A DNA stretch of 64,000 nucleotides from the NCBI GenBank assembly GCA_037447655.1, contig JBBHKE010000999.1:49768-113767 (forward strand). The letters are read 5' to 3'. A model generated the notes under the pieces. That model was not told the DNA's origin and ran no database searches. It was given only the letters and a program-made list of their open reading frames with translations. Shown here in pieces: positions 35,228-52,845 of this stretch (positions are counted from its first letter, which is position 1; each line of letters starts with the position of its first letter). This DNA is from Zygnema cylindricum. Lineage: Eukaryota > Streptophyta > Zygnematophyceae > Zygnematales > Zygnemataceae. A program made the position numbers and the translations under genes.

Positions 35228-36414
35228 GCTTTTTTATATATTTTTGTGATAATTTGTGTGCTCAATTCCTTAACTGGAGTATACCAAATATTGTAATGTT
35301 GGAAGGTTATTTCTTAATTTGTCGTATTCGAACATCAAAAGAATTTAATTTGTTTAATGTTTAAATTTTATTTCTTGATCTCTGAAATTGTGTGTTTAAT
35401 GTTTATAAACTAGGTTATGTTTTCCCATTTCTATTTGTTTTTTTATGTTTTATTTGTTTTGGGACGATCAGCATCCAGTATTTGATGTTTCAATTTATGG
35501 TATTTGACGATGAATTTGTTTTTACTTTAGCAAATAATTTTTAGTTTTACATGATAATTTTTTTATTTTGTAAAGTCTAATTTTAATTCTCAATTTACTT
35601 CATAAATTTCAAATCTAGTTTTCCGTAATAAATTTCTTATCTGTAATTCCCTTCCATATTTATTTTCTTTTCCATGTTTCCTTTCAGTTGAAGCCCTCCG
35701 GTCCATTCCACGGGCTTTCGATTTCAAACTAAACCTATGTACACTTCCTAAACTCTATTTCTTCCTATATTTTACTTCTCCCTCCTTTCCCTCTCCTGCC
35801 CTCAAAAAAAAAAAAAAAAAAAAAATGTTTTCTTCCGACTTCTCCCTGATGGATCTCTTTCCAGATCCTTTTATTTTAATTTTCGACAAGTGCGTTATTA
35901 ACTGAGGAGTCTTTACCGAAGGTAAGTTTTTACTAAAAGTTTTATCTTTGTTAATCTTTTAGTCGATCATAAGAATAATTTGCAAATACTGCTTTTACTT
36001 TTATTTTTTGCCTCTTTTCGTTTGAAAAAATAAATAATAGAGAAGGTTTTTTTTACATGTAATGTACCCATTGTAAAATGTTTTATATCATTTATTTTTA
36101 CATCTTTTTTTGTTTTTTTTTTCTGCTCTTAGTTTGTAATTACTTAACTTCTTTTTTTGTTTTTTTTTGTTTTTTTTTTTAATGATAATTTTGGGTTGCG
36201 GTTAATAATCGCGACTCTATCACTCTGTATCTCCTCTTATCTTTTTTTTTCATCTTTTTTTTTGTTTTTCTTTTTTGTGGCACAGATGAGTTTAGGGCAA
36301 AAAATAAAACTAGTTTGTTGCGCGGAAGAAGCCTATGGATTGAGAGGTTTTCCCCCTTTAGTTCCGCCAAATTCAAAGGTTATTTTTTTTGTCAAACTTA
36401 TGAGCATTGAATAG
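34712..36414 (+). pseudogene. FKBP12-type peptidyl-prolyl isomerase, middle not intact
   Basis: The first exon (34712-34790, ending in a GTAAGG donor) reads MIIETLEEGDGATFPKPG and continues SHVCVHYN, the N-terminal strands of FKBP12. The last exon (36286-36414, after a CACAG acceptor) reads MSLGQKIKLVCC, AEEAYGLRGFPPLVPPNS, KVIFFVKLMSIE and stop, the C-terminal half with the conserved A-Y-G and I/V-P-P-N. The middle, which should hold F-D-S and the active-site V-I..W, has no clean exon. A region at about 35826-35918 ending in a good GTAAGT donor resembles PF...VI.W in one frame, but has TGA at the Trp position and is one base out of frame with the last exon. A strong acceptor at 35688 starts another weak candidate. 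FKBPs catalyse proline isomerisation in the cytosol. I infer a pseudogene; an undetected exon is the alternative. Confidence 0.65.
35188..35224. repeat. (TA)n microsatellite in FKBP intron
   Basis: About 18 TA units, inside the first intron of the FKBP gene. Confidence 0.95.
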
Positions 36415-37333
36415 ATTTAAAAAGCTTGAAAAGGAAAAAAAGGGAGAAAGGATGAGAAAGAGCAAAGTTTTTTGTACACTTTTTGACAAATATAGAGATT
36501 TTTGATAGTGTAAATAGTGTAGTAGTTTTTGAGACATCTAAAAGGGGAAAAACAACAACCAAAGAAAAGCGAGCTAACTGAGAAAACGAACATTGTTGCT
36601 GTTGATTGTTTTTTTTGTTGTTGTTCTTTTTTCTTCCAATTTTGGAGGATAAAAAACTTCTTTTTTTCTCTTTCATAATTCCCTCCCCCTCTCCCTCCCT
36701 CTCCTCCTCCCTGCAAATTCACTTGATTACTGAGTAGTGATTGTGTATTGACCTCCTTCGATAAGTAACACTATGTTGTTCCATTAATATTAAGAAATGT
36801 TTAGGAAGAGGATGTACGATTTGCAGACAATCTGCAAATCATACGTCTATATCGTGGATATCACGATTATCACCATCAATATATTGAGATTATCCCTAGT
36901 ATGATGTATCTCGTTGGTATATCGATTATCGAGACCCCTAAAAATAGTAAACATCGATTATCGACAAAACATGTTCAATATGCAACACTAATTCCTTGAC
37001 ACTATAACGCGTTTAGCTTAATTTCCAACAATTGATATACCCAGTACCTTCCAATTGCTTTATTAAACAAGAAAAAGCTAGAAGGTTAAAAATACAGTTA
37101 ACGACGTTTTAGTGGACCGAAAATATAATTCACTAATAACAATAGGCTATAGGCTATGCCATCGTTTAGGAAATAGAGTGGTTACCCACCTATCCATTCT
37201 CTCTCGTGAAATTTATTCTCACCTTTGTTACGGTTTAAAAAACTTCCCTATATTTTTCTTTAGCCTTTTATGGTCGTCCAACATATTTTTTTTCCATTTA
37301 CTTTTGTATCCATATGGTTTACCCATCTTACAG

Positions 37334-37525
37334 TGCCCATCGTCATTGGAGGTAATAACGCTAAATCGGTCGCGACTTTTTTGGCCAAAAATCATAAATT
37401 AGTGTTGATAACACTTTTAAGGGAATAGACTACAATTTGCCACGGCTCCTAGCACTAAATTAGTACTATATATTCTAATTTCATGTTAACACTAATAAAT
37501 CTTTAACTCTAATAACGATGGGCAA
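37334..37525. mobile_element. Short inverted-repeat MITE (family F, copy 1)
   Basis: Left end 'TGCCCATCGTCATTGGAGG'. Right end, reverse-complemented, 'TTGCCCATCGTTATTAGAG'. A related copy lies at 38207-38359. No coding capacity. The target duplication is unclear. Confidence 0.55.
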
Positions 37526-37626
37526 TTTAGCTTTGCAATCAAACCTTCAATATGTCGTGAGTCGATATTAACGCTGATTAAGCGGACTCGATCCATCGAT
37601 TGTTTTACTTCCTTGGGCTAAATTAG

Positions 37627-37629
<3 letters not shown>

Positions 37630-37677
<48 letters not shown>
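37630..37677. repeat. (TA)n microsatellite
   Basis: About 24 uninterrupted TA units. Confidence 0.97.
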
Positions 37678-37678
<1 letters not shown>

Positions 37679-38206
37679 TGATTTCACATTAAGACTAATA
37701 AATCCTTGACGTTTACATTGATAGGCAACGGAGCTTTTTAACCAACCTTAATAATGTATTGAATTGATGTTAGTGTTAATAACAATGATCCTTTCCATTT
37801 CTAAACTCTTTGTTACCTTCGAAACACAAAATAACGTTGATAATACGAAATTAACAATGGTTAAATTAAATGAGGAAATTAAATTAGGGAATTTTTAACA
37901 TTAGTTATATTTACCCTTTTCCATCGTCCAAGACAGTCGGACTGCAATTATAATCATTAACATTATATATTTCAATAAATCTTAAAATTTTGTACATTTA
38001 AAGTTCTCTCATTTTAAAAAACATCAGTAAATTGTCAGACATTGCAATATCGATGTTTACAAATATCGAGTTTTCAACATCCCATATTTTGAATACCAAT
38101 GTCAATAAATTTTTTTTTCATGTCGATCGCTGTTTGACACTAAGAAAAATGCTTAACAATAAAAATGTTTATTAGTAACGGTGATGGACAGTGTTCTTGA
38201 TACGCT

Positions 38207-38359
38207 GCCATCGTTATTAGCGTTGAGGGTTTATTAATGTTAATGCGAAATTAGAATAAATTATATTTTTCCACTCCGTTAAGTAGTGTTGCTTACATAA
38301 TTTTGTGATTTTAGGCAAAAAGGTGGTGACTGAATTAGTGTTATTAACTCTAATAACGA
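38207..38359. mobile_element. Short inverted-repeat MITE (family F, copy 2)
   Basis: Left 'GCCATCGTTATTAGCGTTGA' and right 'AACTCTAATAACGATGGG' form an inverted pair similar to the ends of 37334-37525. Confidence 0.5.
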
Positions 38360-38930
38360 TGGGAACTGTAATTATGTGTACCGCAGCTTAGCGGTAGCGG
38401 AGAAATCGCTGCCTAGCGTCTATTTTAAACGTTAAAAACCAAAGTTTTTGAGGACAAAACTTTGTTTAAACGATCGAATCCTCGTTCAAATGATGAAATA
38501 TCGTCTAAACTGTTTAGATATTCGTCTAAACTGTTTAGAAATTCGTCTAAACTGACTGTTTAGATATTCGTCTAAACTGCATTAACTAGGTTTTCTTTCC
38601 TCCACAAAACCTTGTCTAAACACTCAAATGCCCGCTTAAAAAATAAAACCTTGTTTGGACGTTTCTCGTTTCAAGTATGGTAAACGTCCGTTTTTTTTTT
38701 CTTTATCTATTAATTGGGTACCCATACGTGACGATACACACTAATAGCTAGTATGCACTAAAATAACATGCACTAATAACTAATACCGTATTAGTTATTA
38801 GTTCGTATTATTTTAGTATAAAATCCGATATATATCGAATATCGGCAATAGGTCTTCGATACCCAACACTACAAATACGCACTAATAATTAGTCATCATT
38901 ATAACTTGGAGAAAAAGGAAAAGTGAAAAA

Positions 38931-39090
38931 AGAAAACATTTAAACATAATTAAAGAAAACATTTAAACATAGTTAAAGAAAACATTTAAACACAATTAAA
39001 AGAAAACGTTTAACACAATTAAAGAAAACGTTTAAACACAATTAAAGAAAACGTTTAATCATAATTAAAGGAAACATTTAAACATAATTC
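38931..39090. repeat. 22-bp minisatellite, about 7 units
   Basis: Unit close to 'aaagaaaacatttaaacataatt', with acattt/acgttt variants. It lies directly downstream (in transcription sense) of the tRNA-Gln gene. Confidence 0.9.
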
Positions 39091-39114
39091 AATAAAATAT
39101 TCGACAAGTCTCTA

Positions 39115-39186
39115 AGGTTCCACCGAGAATTGAACTCGGGCATTCAGATTCAGAGTCTGACATCATAACCGCTAGATCATGGAACC
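39115..39186 (-). tRNA. tRNA-Gln (anticodon CUG)
   Basis: On the minus strand the acceptor stem GGTTCCA pairs with TGGAACC over 7 bp. The anticodon stem TCAGA/TCTGA closes the loop CTCTGAA, giving anticodon CTG. The T arm CCGAG-TTCAATT-CTCGG pairs fully. A-box (TGATCTAGCGG) and B-box (GAGTTCAATTC) are in place. The discriminator base is T at 39115, and the 3' CCA is not encoded, as usual for eukaryotes. A TTTT run about 20 nt downstream could terminate Pol III. No intron. Unlike the LTR tRNA-like segments, all stems close here, apart from one weak D-stem pair. Confidence 0.93.
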
Positions 39187-39589
39187 GGATGACCGAAAAG
39201 TTAACAAATAAATATATGTTATATATTTGTTTATATATTTAATGTTTATTTAAAAGTCATCTATTCTTCTGGACTCTTTGAATGAATCTGCTTCTATTCG
39301 GGCAAATAATAGGGGTCTACGTTCTTTCCGTGACCAAAAGTGATGCTATTTCTTTTTAATTTTTTGTTAAATGATTTTTTTTTGAAGGTTTTTATCTTTA
39401 TCTTTTCCAGTAAATCACAAATTGTGTAGTAATTTATTCGTTTGGATTTGAAATCTTCTTATTACATTTTGGTTTTTTTTGTTTTTTTTTTTAATTGTTC
39501 AGCGATCAATCTTTTTGGTTAAAAATTAAAAATTAAAAATTAAAAATTAAAAATTTAAGAGAACTTAGGGTATCGAAAAAATATAGGTA

Positions 39590-39870
39590 TTCAGGGGAAT
39601 TTTTACGGTTTTTAGGGTTTTTAATTGTTTTTTATTGGTTTTAGTATCTTTCAGGATTTTTTAGTATTATTCTAGGCGTTTTTAGTATTTTTTAGGGTTT
39701 CAAGTGTTTTTTTTTTTGGGTTCTAAGGGATTTCTAAGGGTTTGATAGGGTTTTTTAAAAAATTAGGGTTGGTTTTAGGGTCAAAGGTGGAGAGGGAGAG
39801 GGAGAGGGAGAGGGAGAGGGAGAATATTAGGTTTTTGAGGCAGGGTTAGGGTTTTCAGCCTTTTTTTTTT
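39590..39870 (+). promoter_or_regulatory. TTAGGG-rich 5' region of the Cys/His protein gene
   Basis: Repeated 'ttagggttt' or 'tagggttttt' words (39600-39870) and a (gagagg)n tract at 39788-39825 lie immediately upstream of the start codon at 39911. TTTAGGGTTT-type telo-box motifs are known in promoters of plant growth and ribosome genes. The function here is inferred. Confidence 0.5.
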
Positions 39871-39910
39871 GTCATATTTAGGGTTAAGGGGAAAAGAAAA
39901 AAAATTAACT

Positions 39911-40868
39911 ATGGAGGCTTTGAGTTCTCCTCAGGTTTCCTCTTTTGTTTTCCGTACACTCCCCCTTTTTCAAAAATCGACATCAGTTCAGATAAAAGGT
40001 GAGTCTTTTTTTTTTGTTATTTTCTGTATTGAGATCCTGATTAAAACTTCCTGTTATTTTTTTGTCTCCTATTTTTTTTAGACTGCCACGTGGCAAAAAG
40101 AGTATCTTCTTTAAAAAAATATTTTTTGTCTTTTCTGTAAAAGGAAAAAATGCACACAGAAAACTGGAACGTGTAATTTTTCAAGTTTTTTTCTTTTTCT
40201 TTTTTTAATTCCCTTCTCTCTCCTTTTTTTTGTGTTATCTCCTTGTAGAATGCCACGTGGCCAAAAGAGGATCTTCTATAAAAAAAAAATTTTCTGTCTT
40301 TTCTGTAACATTAGAACTAACGGAAAAATTTAAAGTCCTATTTTGTTTTTTTTTTTGTTTCAATTTATTTTTCCTTTTTTTCTTTTTATTGATATTTTAT
40401 TTTCTTTCTCTTTTAGGCTGCCACGTGGCAAAAAGAGGATCTTCTTTAAAAACCTCCGCCTCCGCTTTTCCTGCAACTGAACAACGAACATGTAAAAACT
40501 GTAAAAAGCAGTTTTCCGTAACGGAAAATAATCCAAGAGCTTGTCGGTACCACACGGCACATTACGGAGGTAAAAAAAAGGGGTTTAAATTTATCTCATT
40601 TTGTTTAGTTGATATTGGGCCAGGAGAGGAAAAAACAATAACGAAAGAGTAAATACGGGTGGAAATTTTTATCTCACTTTGTGTTTTTTTTTGGGTGATA
40701 ATGGGTTTATTAGGAGAAACGAAAAGAAAATTCGAAGGAGTTTATACGGGGGGTACAATGAGCACTAAGGGGGGTGGAGAGGTAACTTCTTATTGGCATT
40801 GTTGTGGAAATACCGACGCTTTCGATATCGGGTGTGAGGCGGGTCCCCATATGTCCTATGACGATTAA
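39911..40868 (+). CDS. Small plastid-type Cys/His-rich (putative zinc-binding) protein
   Basis: Three exons: 39911-39998 (GTGAGT donor), 40417-40569 (acceptor TTTTAG) and 40714-40868 (acceptor TTATTAG, ends in TGA-free ...MSYDD then TAA). Phases match (1, then 1), giving about 130 residues. Exon 1 (MEALSSPQVSSFVFRTLP...) is Ser-rich and basic, like a plastid transit peptide. The mature part has CKNCKKQFS, ACRYHTAHYGGE, YWHCCG and a final GC..GPH, a Cys/His pattern similar in spirit to CHORD zinc domains. I believe this is a conserved plant protein of unknown function. I do not recall a gene name. Oddly, the start of exon 2 with its acceptor is present in three tandem copies; I chose the third because only it runs into the conserved zinc pattern. 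Confidence 0.75.
40082..40416 (+). repeat. Two extra tandem copies of the exon-2 start and its acceptor
   Basis: Units begin at 40082 and 40249, with the real exon at 40417, spacing 167 and 168 bp. Each begins after a pyrimidine-rich tract plus AG and reads (T/A)TGCCACGTGGC(A/C)AAAAGAG...TCTTCT. The exon copies then decay into A-runs and lack the Cys codons. Each copy also has a GT where the real exon has GC ('cctgcaac'), so it could act as a small cassette exon. Confidence 0.85.
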
Positions 40869-42552
40869 TTAATCAATTAATCAATCAGTTAATTAATCAT
40901 TTCGTTAGTTAATCAATTATTTAGTTAATTCGTTAATTAGTTGATGAGTATTTTAGTTTATTAAATTAGTTTTCGATTAACGACGACAATCGTTTTTAGA
41001 TAGCTAGTTTTGGTTGATTAACTATTTTTGGTTAATCAACTTCTTTTTGGATTAGTCGGCTTTTTTTAGTTAGTCAACTATTTGTAGTTAGTCAAATACT
41101 TTTTATTTTTTTGGTTTGTCTAATACTTTTTGTTTTTCTTTTTTCTTTTCGGGAGTTTTTGGAGGTTGAGGTTTTTGTCGGAGCACGTCAACAATTTGGA
41201 AAAAGTCAAATTTTCACGCGTGTTCTTGACAGACATTTTGGTTTTTTTATTTAAAAAAAAAAAAAAAAAAAAAGAGAGTATGAATGTGATTCATCTTAAA
41301 GGGGTTTGACGATTTTCAAGGACATAAGGCTCCAAGTTTTCATCTCTTAGAGAGGATTTTTTTTTTTTTTTTTGTATGAGTTTTATTGAGATTTTTTTTT
41401 TGTTAGAATACTCTTAAAAGAAAAAATCTCCGGAATACGATCTTAGATATCGTTTACTTTTAAGAGTAAAATGTTTTGCTCAAAGTGTGGTTATATGTAA
41501 TTGTCGAACTGTATTTATATATGTTACCTTTTACATACAAAAAATAACATCTTCTTTTTTATATATACGAAAAAATAGGAACTTTTGGGAATTATGGATA
41601 ACTTTATAAGAAAGGATTGAGAAATTTCCATGTAGTGTCGTTATCAAAAAACTTTTCAAAATGCCAAAATTTCCGTCGTTAATATTATATTGTCAACATT
41701 AATATTATACTTGGAGTTAACACTCGGCTCGGTTTGGATGGAACCTAACTGAACTGAAAAATACCTATTTCCATGCCCTTTGTTGGTTTGTTCTAGTTAT
41801 TTTATTAGTTTTTTCCTTTCTTTTGATCTATTTCTCCTTTTTTGTTGCAACCGCCCACGTCTGTTTTATCAACTTTGTTTTTGCCCTTTTTTTGTGTTTT
41901 TTCAATTTTGTTTTTGCCTTTTTTTTTTTTTTCCCATGTATTCTAATGGTTCACAGTAGTGCTTTTTGGGTAAAGTTTTATAATATATTTTTTCAACTGC
42001 TTTTTTGATATAGTTAATTGTGAAAAGGAAATTGTAAGAATGCGGTGTTTCAGGTGCACTAACAAATTATCACATTATCAAAATCTTCAGATTTTCTTTC
42101 CGGTTACGGATAACAAATCATGGTAATTTTTATTTTTTTTCTTAAAAAACAAAACCAGAACCGTTGACGGGACAAATTAATTCTATTAGTGGCAAAAAAA
42201 TAATAGAAAAAACGTATGTAAAAGTTGTTTCTTAAATTATTCCCTCTCTATCACTCACATTTTAGGAGCAAAGCTCGATACTTCTGTCATTTTACTTTCA
42301 TCACTTCAGCATAAAACAAAAAAAAAAAAAAAAACATGAAACTACGAGACATTTGAAAGAAAAAAGTATTTAAAAAAACATCTTTACAATACTTGCGAAT
42401 ACACGAAAAAAGACCACCGAGAAAAGAAAGAAAAAAAAATACTAATGCCCAAAACTGACAAAACTTTCGAGGGTACCTCGGTAGCTCAAAAACGTCAAAA
42501 GAAAGGGAAAGAGAGAGAGTGAGAGAGAGAGAGAGGGAGAGGGAGAGAGAGG

Positions 42553-42621
<69 letters not shown>

Positions 42622-43274
42622 TTTCGCCTACATCGAATCAATCTGCCCTTTTAAAAAAAACTATCTTCACACCTAAACAAAAAAGAAAAAAAAAAAAACT
42701 GCCTCCATCTTTTTTTTCCAAATGTCAAAAGAGAAAAAAAAAAAGGATTTATGTTCTCAAGAGATTATTTGGGCGTTTGTGACTTTTGGAAGTATGTGGA
42801 AAATGGACGGAAAAAGATAAAAGTGGACAGAAAGAGACAAAAGTGGATTGAAAAAGACAAAATCTTGCGTTCACATTTGTGTTAAAAAGAGGCGATTGAA
42901 GACTGTTTTCTTCTTTATTTTTTTTTCTTACTTTCTTTTCTTTCCTTTCCTTGTTTTTTTAAACAAAGGAATTTCCATGAAACCGAAAATTTTAAGCAAA
43001 AACTAATTTTGCTTAACCCTGTAAAAAAAGGAAAAGAAAAGGTACAAAAAAAAGAAAAAAAGAAAAAACAAACAAAAATACAAAGTAACCATTTTTGTTA
43101 AATACAGGAAAGAGAAAACGGATGAGAGAAAATGTAATAAATAGAAGTAAAATGGTAAAAAACCTAAAAAAGCCAAAAAAAAAAAGGGAAAAAGAGAGAG
43201 AATTGTAACAGGACAATAAAAAACCGAGTCAAATAGAATTTTTCGAAGAGAAAAAGAGGTATAGCTTTAGCGTC
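40869..43274. other. Intergenic; AT-rich, then GA-rich
   Basis: Between two convergent genes. 40870-41100 has 'ttagttaatca' words, 41254-41275 and 42318-42334 are A-runs, and 42515-42618 is a (GA)n tract with GGGAGA variants. No coding match. The 3' untranslated regions of both genes should lie here. Confidence 0.5.
42515..42618. repeat. (GA)n / (GGGAGA)n tract
   Basis: About 100 bp of alternating GA with GGGA interruptions. Confidence 0.95.
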
Positions 43275-49482
<6,208 letters not shown>

Positions 49483-50295
49483 TTTTACCTTTTCTTTTTG
49501 ACCTCCAAAGAGAAAAAAAAATGCAAAACTAACCCTAACTCTACCCTAACCCTAAAGCTTGAACCCTAAACGGAAAATTAAGCCCTTTGTCGTTTTCTGA
49601 TTCCTTGAAACTAAACCTAAAAGCTTAAAAAGATAAAAACCTGAATCCGAAACCCTAAATCTGACCACAATTTTCGAATAATCTCTGTAAATTTAAAGAA
49701 AAAAAAAAAAAAAACTTCAAGAAAAGTAGAAAGATATCAACAACATTCGAATCGAAATGATGTTATAAACTTAACAAAATCTAAACTCAACATTTGAGAT
49801 AAGGAGGAGAGAGAGAGAGAGGGGTGAGGGGGAGAGGAAGGGAAGAAGGACGATTATTTTAGGGAGATGTCATTTTTTCTGAAACCCTAACAATTCCTTC
49901 TTTTAAAAACATTAAACCATAAACCCTAAACCCTGAATTCCAAACACCAAATCTGAAACCCTAGATGTTAAAGCTTGACGCCTAGCCCTAAACCTTAAAC
50001 CCTAAAAGCACAACCCTAATTAACGAGAAGCTACAATACCACTTTCAAAAAAAACAAAAACAGAGTCCCATACGTTTCGAATTTTTTACTTTCGAGTTTT
50101 GAAGTTTGAAGCTTAAAATTTAAAGTTTGAAGATTGAAGGCTTTGAGCTTTTGATCTTTCGCGTCGTTCAACTCTATATTCTGAAGTTCAATTTGGAATT
50201 TTCGTAAAATCCATTTTGTTAAGATTCCCTGAACCACGACAAATTTTCGGTCCACCACTGTACCCGTGTTTGTGTATCGCCATTACTGTACAGTA
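49483..50295 (-). promoter_or_regulatory. U2A' 5' region with telo-box (AAACCCTAA) motifs
   Basis: Plus-strand 'aaccctaa' or 'aaccctaaac' words occur at about 49540-49575, 49655, 49884 and 49920-50010, clustered upstream of the U2A' start codon at 49482. A GA tract lies at 49806-49850. In plants AAACCCTAA elements often sit near transcription starts of translation and growth genes. The regulatory role is inferred. I found no obvious TATA box. Confidence 0.5.
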
Positions 50296-50511
50296 CACCG
50301 CGAATCGCTATTAGTGTTAACGTCTTTTTCGTCTCTTAAAACGTATTTTATCCGTACACACTTGTCCGATTGTAGATCTGACGGTTGCGATTGAAAGGTA
50401 AGATTCTAAGCTTTCGATTGGCGGTCTCAAATTGAAAATCGGACAGGTGTGCACGGGAAAAAGATGTTTTGAGTGGTGAAAATTTATTAACCCTAATAGC
50501 GATTCAAGGTG
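50296..50511. mobile_element. TA-flanked MITE, family M (copy 3)
   Basis: Ends CACCGCGAATCGCTATTAGTG and, reverse-complemented, CACCTTGAATCGCTATTAGGG, next to TA on both sides. The interior ('ccgtacacacttgtccgatt', 'atctgacggttgcgattgaaag') matches 62140-62280 and, inverted, 62331-62547. Confidence 0.8.
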
Positions 50512-50599
50512 TAGCGTAAATTGTTTGTTTTAGTGACGCGTATCGAATTGGAATTGCCGATTCTCAATCCTCCAAATCAGAATGGATCTTCATCTTCGT

Positions 50600-52620
50600 C
50601 GATATGCTTAATTCGCTTCGCTTTTTACACAAGAATTTTCCTCGTTAAGCCATTTTATCTTTTCATGGACTTTGCATCAACCTCCGCTTATAGGGCGCCC
50701 GCATTGTCTCTACAAACAGCCTACTTATTCAAAAGGGATTCATTTACTTAGTTGCTCACGTGGGGGAGAATGTATAGTTGTGCATGATTTGGTGTGTGAT
50801 GCAATTGTTGTAGCTCGCACCGATGCAGGCTATATTGTGAAACGAGAGGTTTCTCATATGCTTCCTCCTCGCTCCAAGTCAGGTGGTCTTTGAAGTCCTT
50901 GGGTTGAGTTATTTTTCCCCCAAGGGTCTACGAGGGCCTTAGGTGATGTGGTCCTCACGAATCTAACTAGGACCTGCTTTTCTTCTCGTGTGGCATTGCA
51001 TACGTGTGTGGCTGATCGGGAAGCAACCGCGTTCAAGGAACGAGATTACGCTCACGGAGGCCCGGTACATCAGTTTGACCCAATCGCCGTATAGATTTTT
51101 GGAACTTTAGACAAGTCCTTTGACGGTTTCTTACACAGTTGTGTGCAAAAAACATTTAAACGCACGTGTTTCAAAAGTCCCCCATCGGCCTTCTCTCCGT
51201 TTTTTACGGTCAACGAGTCTCGTGTGCCTTTCAACGAGCCCAAGCTGCAAGCTCTCCTTCGTTGAAATGGGACAAATGACAAGTGGGGCCTCCATTCAAC
51301 TTCAACGGGCATTCCATGACCACTTTACACCACACCGAAACCAAGGGGGGGGTTAAGAGGCGCTTGTTAATGGTTTTCAGACTCTTTTGAATCACTATGC
51401 AGATTCGATGACCCTTCAAGTGAATTTCGCCAATGCCTTCACCACAGTCTACCGTAATGTTGTATTTCGGGAGTTTGAGGCATCCTCTATCGCCTATCAA
51501 CCAAATTTTATGTTTTGTCCGTGCATTTTATTCTCGTCCCACTTCCCTCATCTTTCTTTTTAGCGGTCTTTTTGGTGGAGTTGCCACCTGGAATCCACGA
51601 CAAGTACTCGTCAAGATGATCCTTTAGAGGCACCCCTTTTTGCATTAGCCCACCTTTACGCTTTGCAAGGCACTACTGCAACTTTCCTTGACTTTCCCTA
51701 GTTGTTTATTCCTTTGGATTACGGATGATACACATATTGTGGCTCCTCGAGACCAAGTTTTATCTACCTTTAACCATTTTGAGGAGGAACTAGGTAAGAT
51801 CGGTTTATCAGTTACCCATCTAAATGTGTGGCTTATTACGTGCAAGGTTTACCTTTCGACTTCCCTGTCCATATGGCTTTTCGAATTACGCCCCGAGCGG
51901 AGGGTATTAAAGTTTTGGTTCCCCTATCCGAGCCCCATCCTTTGTGAACCAAGGTGTTTCTGATCATTTGTTCGAGGACCTCTCGCACTCTAATGACCTT
52001 CCTAAGCTCTCCAACTCCCAAGTGGCATTTGCAATCCTCACACGTTGGTTTGCTCAACGTCCTCTCTATCTCGCACGGACATTATCACCAATGGCTCCAT
52101 TTTTTTCTTCTCTTAAAGAATTCGACGTTAAACTTTTTAGTGTGCTCTACCACCTCGTTGGGCATGGAATTTTTTGATCGACCAGAGGGCTTCTTTGCCC
52201 GCCACTCCCGAATTCTAACAGTGGTTCAGGTTAAATTCTTGTGGTTGGAGTTGTTCCGGCAACATATTTGGGTAGTTGGGCGTTACGTCCCGTTTTGTCG
52301 TGGATGATGTCCCCATTCTGGCCCAAGTTGTCCCTAAATTGGAGGAAAACCTTCTTCCTTTTCATGAGGCTCTTCTCTCTACTTGTGCACTCCGACCACC
52401 TGATGCCCGAAAGCATACTCCATCTTTTCCATCTCTTATTGCCGATGACAACATTCATCTGTAACAACGCACATTTGAGCAATAGGCATCCGCTAAACTC
52501 CATAACTTATACGGGCCATGAAAGTTTCCACTTGCGACGTCCGCACGATCAACGTGCATTCAATTCTTTAGATGGATCGCAAGTTTTTTGGAGTCAGGCT
52601 TACTGACTCAGCATTCTCTT
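50600..52620 (+). pseudogene. LINE-type reverse transcriptase relic
   Basis: Pieces in changing frames line up with a non-LTR RT: VNFANAFTTVYRNVVFREFE (motif A region), GGVATWNP and EAPLFALAHLYAL (motif B region), then WITDDTHIVAPRDQVLSTFN, where the catalytic Y/L-D-D reads T-D-D. Downstream are LSNSQVAFAILTRWFAQRPL and LARTLSP, typical of the thumb of plant LINE-like RTs. Many stops and frame breaks occur, and no endonuclease or ORF1 is seen. The 3' end shows no poly-A tail. LINE RT would copy element RNA at a nicked target. This copy cannot. Confidence 0.72.
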
Positions 52621-52845
52621 TCGAGTCTGTGTAAATATTTGAAAAACATAGTTATGTCGTTTAGTTAATTGGTTTAGTGATGTGGATATCGTTGATTAAG
52701 ATATACCAGTGCAAAATTATTAGTATCCACATTTGTACATGAAGCGAGTACTTAGTGTACGGCTGGTATGCCTCCGTACCGTCTGGAAGTCATCGGTCGA
52801 CAGACTCAGTAGTGAGAGTATATAGGTGTATATGAGTAGGACTTA

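Larger units (their letters stand above)
36415..39114. other. Intergenic AT-rich DNA with small repeats
   Basis: No coding match. It holds two short inverted-repeat elements, a (TA)n tract, a run of 'ttcgtctaaactgtttaga' words at about 38460-38585, and the 22-bp minisatellite listed separately. 36830-37000 is rich in TATCGAT-like words, like 25800-26140. Confidence 0.5.

Noticed and set aside
37630-42618. Possible CRISPR-like or regulatory array in tandem repeats
   Set aside because: The repeats are microsatellites or minisatellites without unique spacers, in a eukaryotic genome.
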